9,323 bases of DNA from Granulosicoccaceae bacterium (GCA_023301405.1 JALZUX010000471.1:1-9323), one strand, 5' to 3'; counted from the first letter of the stretch, positions 1 to 8,429 are shown. The notes: generated by a model not told the origin, from the letters alone. Made by a program: numbers and translations.

Positions 1-1
1 T

Positions 2-2614
2 TCTGGCTTTGTGCTTGTTAGATGGCAAAAAAATGACTTTGGCGGGGGCTTGGATACTGTTGGGACCGTAGGGCATATTGCTGCAAAGATAGAACAAATC
101 TGTAGGAAAGGTTACGTTACAATCTCAGCGGTTACAGCTGGATTGATCCAAGAATATACCAAGCTTACAAAAGTTGATTATCAGACACCAGAAGTTATCT
201 CCGCCGGGGCAGGGCAGCTTTACCAAATTTCATCAATGGAGGCTACTTCAGATACCGAGCTCAAATTGTTAGGTAGGGCGCATATGCCAATTTTCGGACG
301 AGATCGTGAACTCGCTAAATTAGAGAAGTTTTTAGTGAGGTCGGAAAACGAAACACGAAACACGTTATCAATAGTTGGTCCTGCTGGAATAGGGAAGACT
401 AGAATGGTGCGGGAAATTGCGACTTGGGCCTATCAAAATAACTTTCGCGTAGAAAATGCTGGCGGCATTGTTGTGTTTAAAGACTCGCCATTTTTTTTAA
501 TTCGAAATTTATTAAAGAGGTTATTAGGTATTAATGTAGATGAGGTTTCTCAACAGGACATCGTCGTCTTATTGCAAGGTCTAAATTTAAGTCAAAACCA
601 AGTCACAGGTTTTACTAGCCTTTTATCCTCCGACCGTCAAAGATGGATAGATTGGGATTTGCCTACAGATGAAAAAATTAAGGCTATCCAAACAAGCACC
701 GTCGTTTTATTGCAAAAAATCTGCATGCATGATCCATTACTTCTTCTTATAGAAGACCTGCATGATACAGATTCAGAAAGCCTTCAAGTCCTAGAATATC
801 TTAGTCTGAATTGTACTGATATTCCATTTTCAATCATCGTTACAATGCGGCCAACAGGTATTGGAGATTCGGGGTGGGATATTGAAATAGATCTTCCGTT
901 AAAGCCTCTTTCCCAGAAGGCTTCATATAGTCTCGCCCAGGCCTATTGTGATGCCAATTTAGTCAAGGAAAACCCTGGTTTATTAGGGGGTATTTTAGAA
1001 CGGTGTGAAGGGAACCCTCTCGCTTTGCTAGAATTCTCAAAAATTTTGAGGCGTGCTAACTTGGAAACTGGAGCGCGGGACCTTCCCCTTGCTTTGGAAC
1101 CATTACTGCGTCAAAAATTGGATGCTTTATCAGACGAAGAAAAAAACCTAGTTGAGCATGCTAGCGTTTTGGGGGGGGAATTAAACCTGAAAGACCTTCG
1201 AACGTGCACGGGTATCAACAAGCAAGTCATAGAACCCTTAGTGGAAAGACTTATTAGTAGAAAACTATTTTTTTATAAAGGAAGTGATAGCCTTGCCTTC
1301 GAGCACCATCTTTTTCAAGAAGTCACATATAAAAGTCTACTTAGAGAAAGACGTCGAGAATTACATTCAAAAACTTATCATGCGTTAAAGTGCCGACAAA
1401 CTTTCGAACCTCAAATCCTTGCTTATCATGCGGCAGAATCAAATCAATCTGAGTTAGCATTGAAGCATTTGTGGGAAGCCTGCAATAACGCCATTGCCCA
1501 ATCCGCTGCGCGAACAGTACGTAGCCTCTATTATAGGGCAGTAATATTGTGCGAACGAATTGGTCCATCTGCTAAATGCCGGAAAATAAAATTTGCGCTA
1601 AAAACATTCGATGCTTTCCACCAACTAACTTGGGAAAGCGAACACTTAGATGTTTACGAGAAGGCAATAGAACAATTTTCTTCTAAATTATTACCTGAAG
1701 AGGTTGCTTTGGTCACCTGTAATTTAGCAGTCATTCAATGGATTGGGGGCTCCACGGTCAGGGCTAATAAGACAGCAAAGCAGGCTTACAATATTGCGCT
1801 TAAACTAAACTACGTCCCTTTGATCTGTTATGCTGAATTTATATTAGCCAATACAGAGTATTCTACAGGTCAAGTTCGGCAGGCCGTTAGTCGCCTGAAA
1901 AAGACAACCCAACGATTTAAGACAGAAAAAAGAGCAACACGATTTGGTCAGACAATCATTCTACCGAGCGTTATGTATCGCGCGTTTGCAAGTTGGTACT
2001 GCGTTGACTTAGGGGAGTTCGAAGAGGCGAAGCAATTATGGGCTACCGCCAATAGAATTGCTGAAATTGAAGATCATGAATACTCAAAAGCAATTTGCGG
2101 TATGGCTCTCGGATATCGTAAATATCGTATGGGAGAATTTGAGAATGCTGCTAATATTTTAGAAAAGGTATATAAATCCTGTTTAGAAAACTCTTATCTT
2201 GGTATCGCCCCTATGATAGCGGGTTGGGCTTGCTTGTCATATATCGATTGTAACAATCTTGTTGCAGCCGAGGAAATCTTAAACCGAGAGCTATCATCTG
2301 GCCGTATTAATCGTGTAAAAAATTCCTGCAAGTATTATGTGATAGCTGCCAAAGCGCGGCTATTGGCAGTTCAGGGCGATATTTCGAGAGCGGAAACATG
2401 GTTGAAGCGCGCCTTGCAAACGGCTCGGGTAAGTAGTGATAAAGTACATCAAGCCTATGCCCATTTTGAAATTGGTCGGCATAATGAATTTGCACTCAAG
2501 CAGAATTCGACAGCAATTGACCAATATCAGATTGCCTTAGAACTATCTTATGAAACAGAGATGACGACATTGGAGGCATTGTGTCTGCATAGAATTGCCG
2601 CTTTGAGTAAATAA
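2..2614 (+). CDS. Class III cyclase-domain / STAND-like ATPase / TPR signalling protein, 5' end missing
   Basis: Partial gene: the frame is open to the first base, so the true start lies outside the window. Residues are numbered from the first in-frame GTG at position 11. Residues 1-75 match the end of an adenylate/guanylate cyclase catalytic domain (LDTVGTVGHIAAKIEQ, compare the family pattern D-x-V-G-D-T-V-N-x-A-A-R-L). A linker ending in FGRDRE leads to an ATPase with Walker A GPAGIGKT (123-130), Walker B LLLLIEDLHDTD (243-254), a sensor-like TMRP (278-281) and CEGNPLALLE (332-341). This order is typical of cyclase-ATPase-TPR and LuxR-type STAND proteins. From about residue 480 to the end the protein is all helical, with TPR-like spacing of Ala, Tyr and Leu, probably a protein-binding scaffold. 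No membrane segment is visible, so it is probably cytosolic. Cyclase oddity: the catalytic Asn and Arg positions are His22 and Lys26, so activity is doubtful. The ATPase call is strong; the cyclase call rests on the tail only. Confidence 0.85.
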   Translation, partial: SGFVLVRWQKNDFGGGLDTVGTVGHIAAKIEQICRKGYVTISAVTAGLIQEYTKLTKVDYQTPEVISAGAGQLYQISSMEATSDTELKLLGRAHMPIFGRDRELAKLEKFLVRSENETRNTLSIVGPAGIGKTRMVREIATWAYQNNFRVENAGGIVVFKDSPFFLIRNLLKRLLGINVDEVSQQDIVVLLQGLNLSQNQVTGFTSLLSSDRQRWIDWDLPTDEKIKAIQTSTVVLLQKICMHDPLLLLIEDLHDTDSESLQVLEYLSLNCTDIPFSIIVTMRPTGIGDSGWDIEIDLPLKPLSQKASYSLAQAYCDANLVKENPGLLGGILERCEGNPLALLEFSKILRRANLETGARDLPLALEPLLRQKLDALSDEEKNLVEHASVLGGELNLKDLRTCTGINKQVIEPLVERLISRKLFFYKGSDSLAFEHHLFQEVTYKSLLRERRRELHSKTYHALKCRQTFEPQILAYHAAESNQSELALKHLWEACNNAIAQSAARTVRSLYYRAVILCERIGPSAKCRKIKFALKTFDAFHQLTWESEHLDVYEKAIEQFSSKLLPEEVALVTCNLAVIQWIGGSTVRANKTAKQAYNIALKLNYVPLICYAEFILANTEYSTGQVRQAVSRLKKTTQRFKTEKRATRFGQTIILPSVMYRAFASWYCVDLGEFEEAKQLWATANRIAEIEDHEYSKAICGMALGYRKYRMGEFENAANILEKVYKSCLENSYLGIAPMIAGWACLSYIDCNNLVAAEEILNRELSSGRINRVKNSCKYYVIAAKARLLAVQGDISRAETWLKRALQTARVSSDKVHQAYAHFEIGRHNEFALKQNSTAIDQYQIALELSYETEMTTLEALCLHRIAALSK

Positions 2615-2677
2615 AAAAAGGGTGAGTAATCACACTTCTTCACAAATACTGTAAGGATAGTAGACTGTAAACTGGGT
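2615..2677 (+). other. Short intergenic gap before the fusion gene
   Basis: This 63-base A/T-rich gap has no convincing stem-loop terminator and no clear sigma70-type promoter, so the fusion gene may be co-transcribed with the signalling ATPase upstream. It contains an AAGGAT sequence (2653-2658), too far from the first ATG at 2678 to be its ribosome binding site, and a small palindrome GTGAGTAATCAC (2622-2633). Confidence 0.4.
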
Positions 2678-5600
2678 ATGGGGCAATTTATGAAGAACGA
2701 AAAAAAAACGATTTATCAGGGCAAAACCTTACCAAAAAAGAATGTCTTGAATGCTATTGGGGATAAAATTTTCAGCGCGGAAGAAAATACGTGTGTTAAA
2801 TACATACTTAAAGCATCACATAAAGAATCACAACGAAACATATTTTACCTCGGGCGCCACAAAGATGTAATGGCTATCCTAAAAGGGGAACATGCGGACA
2901 AGGTGGATATTTCCCAATTTGACGAATGTTTATCTACGGGCGTTGGAGAAGAGCGGTTTTTCCTTGGTGCCGAATCGGTGCAAAAATCAAAGCAATGGGA
3001 AATTTTGAAAGCCGCGTTTAGCCAAAGCCCCAAATTATCACGTGCTGATGAAGCCAAAAACTTTCAACGAAACGTAGATGAAGCTGTTTCAACTACATTG
3101 AAAGACCTACGCCAACGGCATGAACGCCTTGGCTGCTGGGACCGGATCAAGACTACCTTTGGAAAGCCCCCAAAGGTTGTGAAGATTAATGCTATAAAAG
3201 AATATGGATATGTTGTTCCTTTTCTTGCTTTGACACAGTTTGTAGGGCTTCAGATGCCCACAAGAGCGTCTTGGCAATTAAGAGCCTTTACTGCCCTTCG
3301 AAATTTTATACGTCCAGGCACGCTTCGGCTCAATTCTGAGCCTTTACGTTCTGCATCGCAAATGTTGATGTGGTCGCTATTTATTGTCGCTCATTTGTTT
3401 TCAAATGTTGGGAACAGAAACAAGCTTTTTAGAGTCCTATCACTCTGGGCATCAAGGCAATTTAGGCGACAAATTGATGAGAGTTTCAATGCGAAAATTT
3501 TGCCCTATGGTTCTCTTTTATACCGTTTAAAATTGGTTCGAAACAGCGAGTTTTCTACGATGTCAGATGCTGAGTACTTACGGCATGTTCGCGGTATTGT
3601 TATAGAAATAGTTGGTGCTGGGCAGATATTAACCGGAATATCATTTGCAAGAATATTAAGAGTTTTACACAATAAAGACAAAACTGTAAGTGAATTTTAT
3701 AAACTTATCGTGCCTGAGGAAGCCTCCGAGGATAAAAAAAATTATGATATAATCGATGAAGCCCTAAGGCTCGATACAACAACGCAATCTGTCTATAGGG
3801 TTGCAAAGGATTACATTGTTATTGGTGGACAGTCTATTGCACCTAATGACTTAATTTGTTTGCTGATAGATAGGGCTTGCGTAGATGAATTAGTCTTTCC
3901 ACAAGCGGAGACCTTCTCAGATTTTACGAGCAACGCACCAAAAAGGAATCGGGAGAATTATCTAACATTTGGGCCTCATGAGGCGGCAAGCCCGAATGTC
4001 TTTCAGCCCATAAATCATAGTCATCCTTGTTTTGGACAATATTGGGCTCGCTCTCTTTTGACTGCAATGTTTAAAGGTCTTCACGAACTACCAGGCATTA
4101 GTTTTAAAAACTCTGTAAAACCGATATTCAAAGACTTCGCAAACATCCCTGATACGGGACAGCTTGTCTATAGGCGTCCCAAGGCGGAAGCGCTGCAAAC
4201 GATTGTGACCATATGTTCTGAAATTGCTATACCCTTAGGAAACGAAGGTCAGCCCGCGACGGTTCAGAAACTATTAGATGGCTTAGGCAACCCTGTTGCC
4301 CCAGATTTATCTGCCGAACTGCAAAAAATTGAAACGCTTCATTTTGTCAGTATGCATGTCATTGAGGGCGTTAATACCGAACCCGATTATTTATTGCTAG
4401 AGATAAGCGTCGATGGAGATGAGAGCTCCGCAATTGATGATATTCTGAACAATGATTTTTTTCGATTGAAACTCGAAGAAATTTATAAAGCCGCAGGATG
4501 TATTAGAAAAGATACCGAGCTTAGACGTCACTTAGGAGATCACTCTGTTGAGCTTAAGCAATCGCTATGGCCAAATTTTTTTAGTGGTCGATGGGTCAAT
4601 GGGCTTGGATTTTCGGGTACAGATGGATTAACTTTAAAACGGATTAAAGCAGAACAAAAAATCGCGGATTTTGTCAGTTCGCAGCTCAGCGCTAAGGGGA
4701 AGTTCAAGGTTGACGGCGCTCCGCATAAAATTCTTAAAACCATTCGCCAAAAAGTTCTAACATATCCGAAACTGGAAGATGCACGTTGGGCCTTGCACGA
4801 CTCAAAACCACCGCAATTCGCAGAAACACGCGATTCAGCCTGGAAGAAAACATGGGGAAAGGTAGAAGAAATTACGCGTTTATTTCCGCACGCATTTTTA
4901 TTCTTTCTCGCTATTATTGGAGTCGTACTTTGGTCTGCAATTTGGGAGGTTTCATTCGCCGGAGAGAGCAGTTCCAAGCAGGCCCATCTATTTCCACCTG
5001 ATGTAACAAGCTTGTTCTATGAACGGATAGATAAAACTAAGAAGGTAGACGTATATTTGAGTGCGATGCCACTTATATTTAATTGTTCAGTCGCACTGCT
5101 GCTGACCTTTATTTTGACATCATTATTTAAACCGCAACGAAAAACCGTTGCACTTAAGCAATCAGGATCCATGTTTCTTTTTATTGGTGTTTTTGCATTT
5201 TTACAGTTCCAGATAGTTTACCATAATTTCACGCAGAAGCTGCTCGTCATATTTGACGAGCAAACAGATTTAGATTGGCAGAATAGTAAATTAAGCAAAT
5301 TGTTTGGTTTTGATAAACAACGATTAGACTGGTTACCCGAGAATGCTTTGGCAGGTGTTGCAATTGTTTTACTTGCAGGTTCATTAATCATCAGTCTCTT
5401 AGCGGTTTACAAGGCCTATATTGGCAAAAGAGGAATTAACAGAGGGTACGCGCCCTATGCTATTCTTTTTGGTTTGATGCTGCTGTTCGGAACCGTGGCA
5501 ATCCAGCAATATGTTTTATTTAATAATAGTGATGTTAAGGTCGTAAACAGATTCTACACTGCTAAATTATCCGTATTATTACTATACCCGCTACTACTTT

Positions 5601-8329
5601 CTTCAATTCTAATAGGCAGTATATACGCGTTTAATAATAGTTTTCCTGACTATAAATTATCCCACTTTAATTCGCGTAAACGTTACTGGGTTTGGGGTAG
5701 TATTTTCTTTTTAGTTATTTTTTACACCTCATTTTTCGCAGCGCCCAATTCTGTTAATATCCATATATTTATAAATCAAATAATTCTTGCCGTAACTATG
5801 GTTGTGTTTTTTCCTCTTTTACTCGCAGTTTTATTGTGTTTTTTAACATTCTCATTTTGGCCGACGCTTTCAAGAAAGAAACAATTCGCCACGGTAAAGG
5901 CTCATTTGATTTGGTGGACATTTTCGGTTTCCGTTGCGCTCAATTTGACAAATGAACCCCGCGGATTTTTAAGTAAATTTTTGGCTAAACAGTTTGATAT
6001 GGAGGTTGGACAACCCAATGCTTTAGGGCTTGTAAGAAAAAAAATGGCAGAGATATTTATTGCATTTGGTATAATGCTGCCTGTGCTTCTTATCTTTGGT
6101 GTATTTATTATATTACTATTATCGCGTCTATTAGCGCTATCAGAATCTAACAATAACCCACATGACTCTGATGCACAGCTGTCAAACATTGAAAAAATAA
6201 TGCTAAAGGAGAATCAACCTGATTACGTGCAAAATCATATGATTAGCGTAACTCGCCTCATTCCAGAAAAGTTTAGGCGGTCCGTTACATTGCCCATGGC
6301 ATTATCAATTATGGTTACAGCGACAAAAAAACAAAGAGCTCGACCCGGTTTTTTGGGAACAATTGGTACTGTTCACTTTGCGCGCTGGATTCATCTACCA
6401 CGGACAAATAACTATATTTTTATGTCTAATTATGATGGCAGTTTTGAGAGCTATCTTGAGGATTTTATAACGAAATTTAAAGAGCCCTTAAATGGAGCCT
6501 GGAGCCATGGTGTTGGATACCCTAGGACAAAGGGTGTTTTTTATGAAGGGGCAGAAGACGGCGAACGCTTTATCCGTTGGGCGAGGGGGTCAATGCGACC
6601 GACACCGTTTTGGTATTCGGCTTATCCGAAGCTTACTGTCGAACAAATTCGTCGCAATGCCTTAATCCGGGATGGTTTAGCGCGTATTGAAAACCCTGGT
6701 GATGCTGAAGCTTGGCTAGATTTATTTGACTCTGTTACAAGGCCCGATCACGCACTTCAGACGGACCAAATTCAAAGCTTGGTCTTTGGCGGGGCTAAAA
6801 AATTAAAATATGGGTGTTGTCTCGTTGTTCAAAGAGATCAAGAGAATCTAGAAGCTCTTGATGAAAATACATTTAGTCACTGGTTAAACACTGTCCAGAA
6901 AAACATAACTTATGGTGATATAACGCCTGGGGATTCTAATTCATATTTGGCTCTTTCAAAAGAAGGTCTAAAACATGCGGGATTTTCTGATTTTTTCTCG
7001 TCTGATCGCCGCTGGACAGGATCTGAGGAGGCGACTGACGAACAACGTCCGACGAAGTTCTCTCCAGCATTTTCGTTAGGAATGAACAACCCATCAAGAG
7101 CACCTATCTTAGGAGATTTAGGCGTAAATGCTCCTATCAATTGGGAATGGGGAAAAAAAGAAAACCCGGCTCTGGCTGTACTTTTGATTTACGGGAAAAC
7201 CAAAAAAGAGTTAACTAAATTAGTGAAAGACCGCAAGGCGGAGTTAACTCAAAATGGAATGTCGACCTACATGGTTGACTTTGATGACCCAGCGAATCCT
7301 GAACCCTTTGGGTTTAAAGATGGAATCTCCAACCCAATTCTGAAAGGAACCACTAGGGGAGCGAGAAATAAAGATTCAATTCACTTGGTGAATCCTGGAG
7401 AGGTCATTCTGGGGTATAAGGATAATCGTGGGTTCTTTCCGTCCTCCCCTCAGATAGAAAGCGTCAGAGACCATCATGATATTTTACCTGCAATTCCAAG
7501 AAGCCAACCCCAAAAATACCCTCTGTTTCAAGACAACACGTCTGATGCTTTACGCGATTTGGGCCGCAATGGATCCTATTTAGTTATTCGCCAACTCGAA
7601 CAAGATGTTACGGCATTTAAAGAGACTACCAAGGGAATCGCCCGAGAAATGTTCAAGGGTGAATTTGAAAGCGGAAGTAAAAAGCGTAAAGAGAATGCAG
7701 TTCTAGCGGTTCAGGCGAAACTTATGGGACGATGGCAAGATGGCCGCCCCCTTGTCACCGCTCCTGTTAAATTAATACCTCTTCCGGATGGTAAAAAAAG
7801 ACTTGTTAAAACTAAGCCCTATCCAACCAATATAAATTGGGAAGAAGCTGAACGGAGAGACAATGAGTTTTTGTTTGGGCGTGATGATCCTCAGGGGCAT
7901 GCCTGTCCGTTCGGGTCACATATACGTCGAACATTTCCTCGAGATAGCTTAAATCCAGGTGAAGAGGCCGAGCTTGAGATTAGTAATCGACATAGGCTTT
8001 TAAGACGCGGACGCTCCTTTAAGGCAAGTGGTGGGCATAAACGTAAAGGTACGTTCTTTGTGTGCCTAAACGTGAATATTGAACGTCAATTTGAATTTGT
8101 GCAACAAACTTGGGTTAACGGGACGACATTCCACGGTCTTCGCAATGAGGTTGACCCTATTACAGCTCAGCACGACCTAGCTAATCAAAACTTTACCTTT
8201 CAAGTTCCTGGTCGAGATAAAAAAGTGAAATCATTACAATCGTTCGTGAAAATGCGCGGCGGAGGATATTTCTTTATGCCCGGACGAGACGCTTTGGAAT
8301 TTATCGCGAAATATAAAACAGAATTGTGA
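2678..8329 (+). CDS. Cytochrome P450-like / polytopic membrane / DyP-type peroxidase fusion protein
   Basis: A 1883-residue double-haem fusion. Residues 1-500 are P450-like: I-helix region IVGAGQILTG (311-320), ExxR as EALR (361-364), and HPCFGQYWAR (449-458), where Cys451 is the thiolate haem ligand. Residues 552-607 form a small domain containing LHF and a VDGDES strand-turn. Residues 736-1153 hold about 9-10 hydrophobic helices, near 736-757, 793-817, 831-848, 891-911, 925-947, 963-985, 1003-1021, 1030-1060, a weaker one at 1074-1090, and 1124-1153. Residues 1187-1337 carry a second small domain (VHFARWI, SNYDGSFESYL). Residues 1363-1880 are a DyP-type peroxidase: GFKDG with distal Asp1548, ACPFGSHIRR with proximal His1748, and RLLRRG with the expected catalytic Arg (1776 or 1777). 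No reductase or ferredoxin domain or gene is seen, and there is no N-terminal signal peptide. Start: ATG 2678 is the longest; ATG 2690 (Met5) has a better-placed GGGG. Probable role is peroxide-linked oxidation at the membrane; substrate unknown. Confidence 0.88.
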   Translation: MGQFMKNEKKTIYQGKTLPKKNVLNAIGDKIFSAEENTCVKYILKASHKESQRNIFYLGRHKDVMAILKGEHADKVDISQFDECLSTGVGEERFFLGAESVQKSKQWEILKAAFSQSPKLSRADEAKNFQRNVDEAVSTTLKDLRQRHERLGCWDRIKTTFGKPPKVVKINAIKEYGYVVPFLALTQFVGLQMPTRASWQLRAFTALRNFIRPGTLRLNSEPLRSASQMLMWSLFIVAHLFSNVGNRNKLFRVLSLWASRQFRRQIDESFNAKILPYGSLLYRLKLVRNSEFSTMSDAEYLRHVRGIVIEIVGAGQILTGISFARILRVLHNKDKTVSEFYKLIVPEEASEDKKNYDIIDEALRLDTTTQSVYRVAKDYIVIGGQSIAPNDLICLLIDRACVDELVFPQAETFSDFTSNAPKRNRENYLTFGPHEAASPNVFQPINHSHPCFGQYWARSLLTAMFKGLHELPGISFKNSVKPIFKDFANIPDTGQLVYRRPKAEALQTIVTICSEIAIPLGNEGQPATVQKLLDGLGNPVAPDLSAELQKIETLHFVSMHVIEGVNTEPDYLLLEISVDGDESSAIDDILNNDFFRLKLEEIYKAAGCIRKDTELRRHLGDHSVELKQSLWPNFFSGRWVNGLGFSGTDGLTLKRIKAEQKIADFVSSQLSAKGKFKVDGAPHKILKTIRQKVLTYPKLEDARWALHDSKPPQFAETRDSAWKKTWGKVEEITRLFPHAFLFFLAIIGVVLWSAIWEVSFAGESSSKQAHLFPPDVTSLFYERIDKTKKVDVYLSAMPLIFNCSVALLLTFILTSLFKPQRKTVALKQSGSMFLFIGVFAFLQFQIVYHNFTQKLLVIFDEQTDLDWQNSKLSKLFGFDKQRLDWLPENALAGVAIVLLAGSLIISLLAVYKAYIGKRGINRGYAPYAILFGLMLLFGTVAIQQYVLFNNSDVKVVNRFYTAKLSVLLLYPLLLSSILIGSIYAFNNSFPDYKLSHFNSRKRYWVWGSIFFLVIFYTSFFAAPNSVNIHIFINQIILAVTMVVFFPLLLAVLLCFLTFSFWPTLSRKKQFATVKAHLIWWTFSVSVALNLTNEPRGFLSKFLAKQFDMEVGQPNALGLVRKKMAEIFIAFGIMLPVLLIFGVFIILLLSRLLALSESNNNPHDSDAQLSNIEKIMLKENQPDYVQNHMISVTRLIPEKFRRSVTLPMALSIMVTATKKQRARPGFLGTIGTVHFARWIHLPRTNNYIFMSNYDGSFESYLEDFITKFKEPLNGAWSHGVGYPRTKGVFYEGAEDGERFIRWARGSMRPTPFWYSAYPKLTVEQIRRNALIRDGLARIENPGDAEAWLDLFDSVTRPDHALQTDQIQSLVFGGAKKLKYGCCLVVQRDQENLEALDENTFSHWLNTVQKNITYGDITPGDSNSYLALSKEGLKHAGFSDFFSSDRRWTGSEEATDEQRPTKFSPAFSLGMNNPSRAPILGDLGVNAPINWEWGKKENPALAVLLIYGKTKKELTKLVKDRKAELTQNGMSTYMVDFDDPANPEPFGFKDGISNPILKGTTRGARNKDSIHLVNPGEVILGYKDNRGFFPSSPQIESVRDHHDILPAIPRSQPQKYPLFQDNTSDALRDLGRNGSYLVIRQLEQDVTAFKETTKGIAREMFKGEFESGSKKRKENAVLAVQAKLMGRWQDGRPLVTAPVKLIPLPDGKKRLVKTKPYPTNINWEEAERRDNEFLFGRDDPQGHACPFGSHIRRTFPRDSLNPGEEAELEISNRHRLLRRGRSFKASGGHKRKGTFFVCLNVNIERQFEFVQQTWVNGTTFHGLRNEVDPITAQHDLANQNFTFQVPGRDKKVKSLQSFVKMRGGGYFFMPGRDALEFIAKYKTEL
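2680..2692 (+). promoter_or_regulatory. Possible Shine-Dalgarno favouring the second Met of the fusion gene
   Basis: GGGG at 2680-2683 lies six bases before the in-frame ATG at 2690. The first ATG at 2678 has no purine-rich run at normal spacing. The real N terminus may therefore be Met5 (MKNEKK). The two starts differ by only four residues, with no effect on the domain calls. Confidence 0.35.
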
Positions 8330-8377
8330 GAAAATACACGGCGCAAGAATTAATAATAATATACATTTAAGCAGGAA

Positions 8378-8406
8378 TTGAAAGTTTGAGAACAATAAGG
8401 TAGCTT
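8378..8406 (+). promoter_or_regulatory. Candidate sigma70-like promoter for the Crp/Fnr-type gene
   Basis: TTGAAA at 8378-8383 is followed after 17 bases by TAGCTT at 8401-8406, giving a good -35 element, ideal spacing and a weak -10 (TA and final T match). The -10 lies 29 bases before the GTG start. Such matches are common by chance in A/T-rich DNA. Confidence 0.25.
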
Positions 8407-8422
8407 ACTTTGTAGTATAGCG

Positions 8423-8429
8423 AAGTGGA
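8423..8429 (+). promoter_or_regulatory. Ribosome binding site for the GTG start of the regulator
   Basis: AAGTGGA ends six bases before the GTG at 8436 and resembles AAGGAGG with mismatches. An in-frame TAG at 8430-8432 stops any longer reading, so the GTG is the most upstream possible start and this weak site supports it. Confidence 0.4.

Noticed and set aside
2622..2633. Palindrome GTGAGTAATCAC as an operator for the Crp/Fnr-type regulator
   Set aside because: CRP and FNR sites have six bases between TGA and TCA; here there are four, and the flanking bases do not extend the symmetry. Probably chance.
3359..3409. Membrane helix within the P450 part (residues 228-244, QMLMWSLFIVAHLFSNV)
   Set aside because: It is moderately hydrophobic, but it lies inside the P450 region and is more likely a buried or membrane-touching helix of that fold.
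4540..4977. Antisense open frame of 145 codons within the fusion gene
   Set aside because: It lies opposite a strongly supported coding region, its product shows no recognisable motif, and it has no neighbours of its own. It is a shadow of the real gene.
5902..6189. Antisense open frame opposite the last membrane helices
   Set aside because: The product is Ser/Asn-rich with no recognisable domain, as expected from reading hydrophobic codons backwards.
8288..8329. Encapsulin cargo-loading peptide at the DyP C terminus
   Set aside because: Many DyPs are encapsulin cargo, but this C terminus (FIAKYKTEL) directly follows the folded domain with no flexible tail or typical targeting motif. No encapsulin gene is in the window and the enzyme is membrane-fused.
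8326..8370. Small GTG-started frame overlapping the fusion gene's stop
   Set aside because: Only 14 codons, no ribosome binding site, low-complexity A/T-rich sequence.
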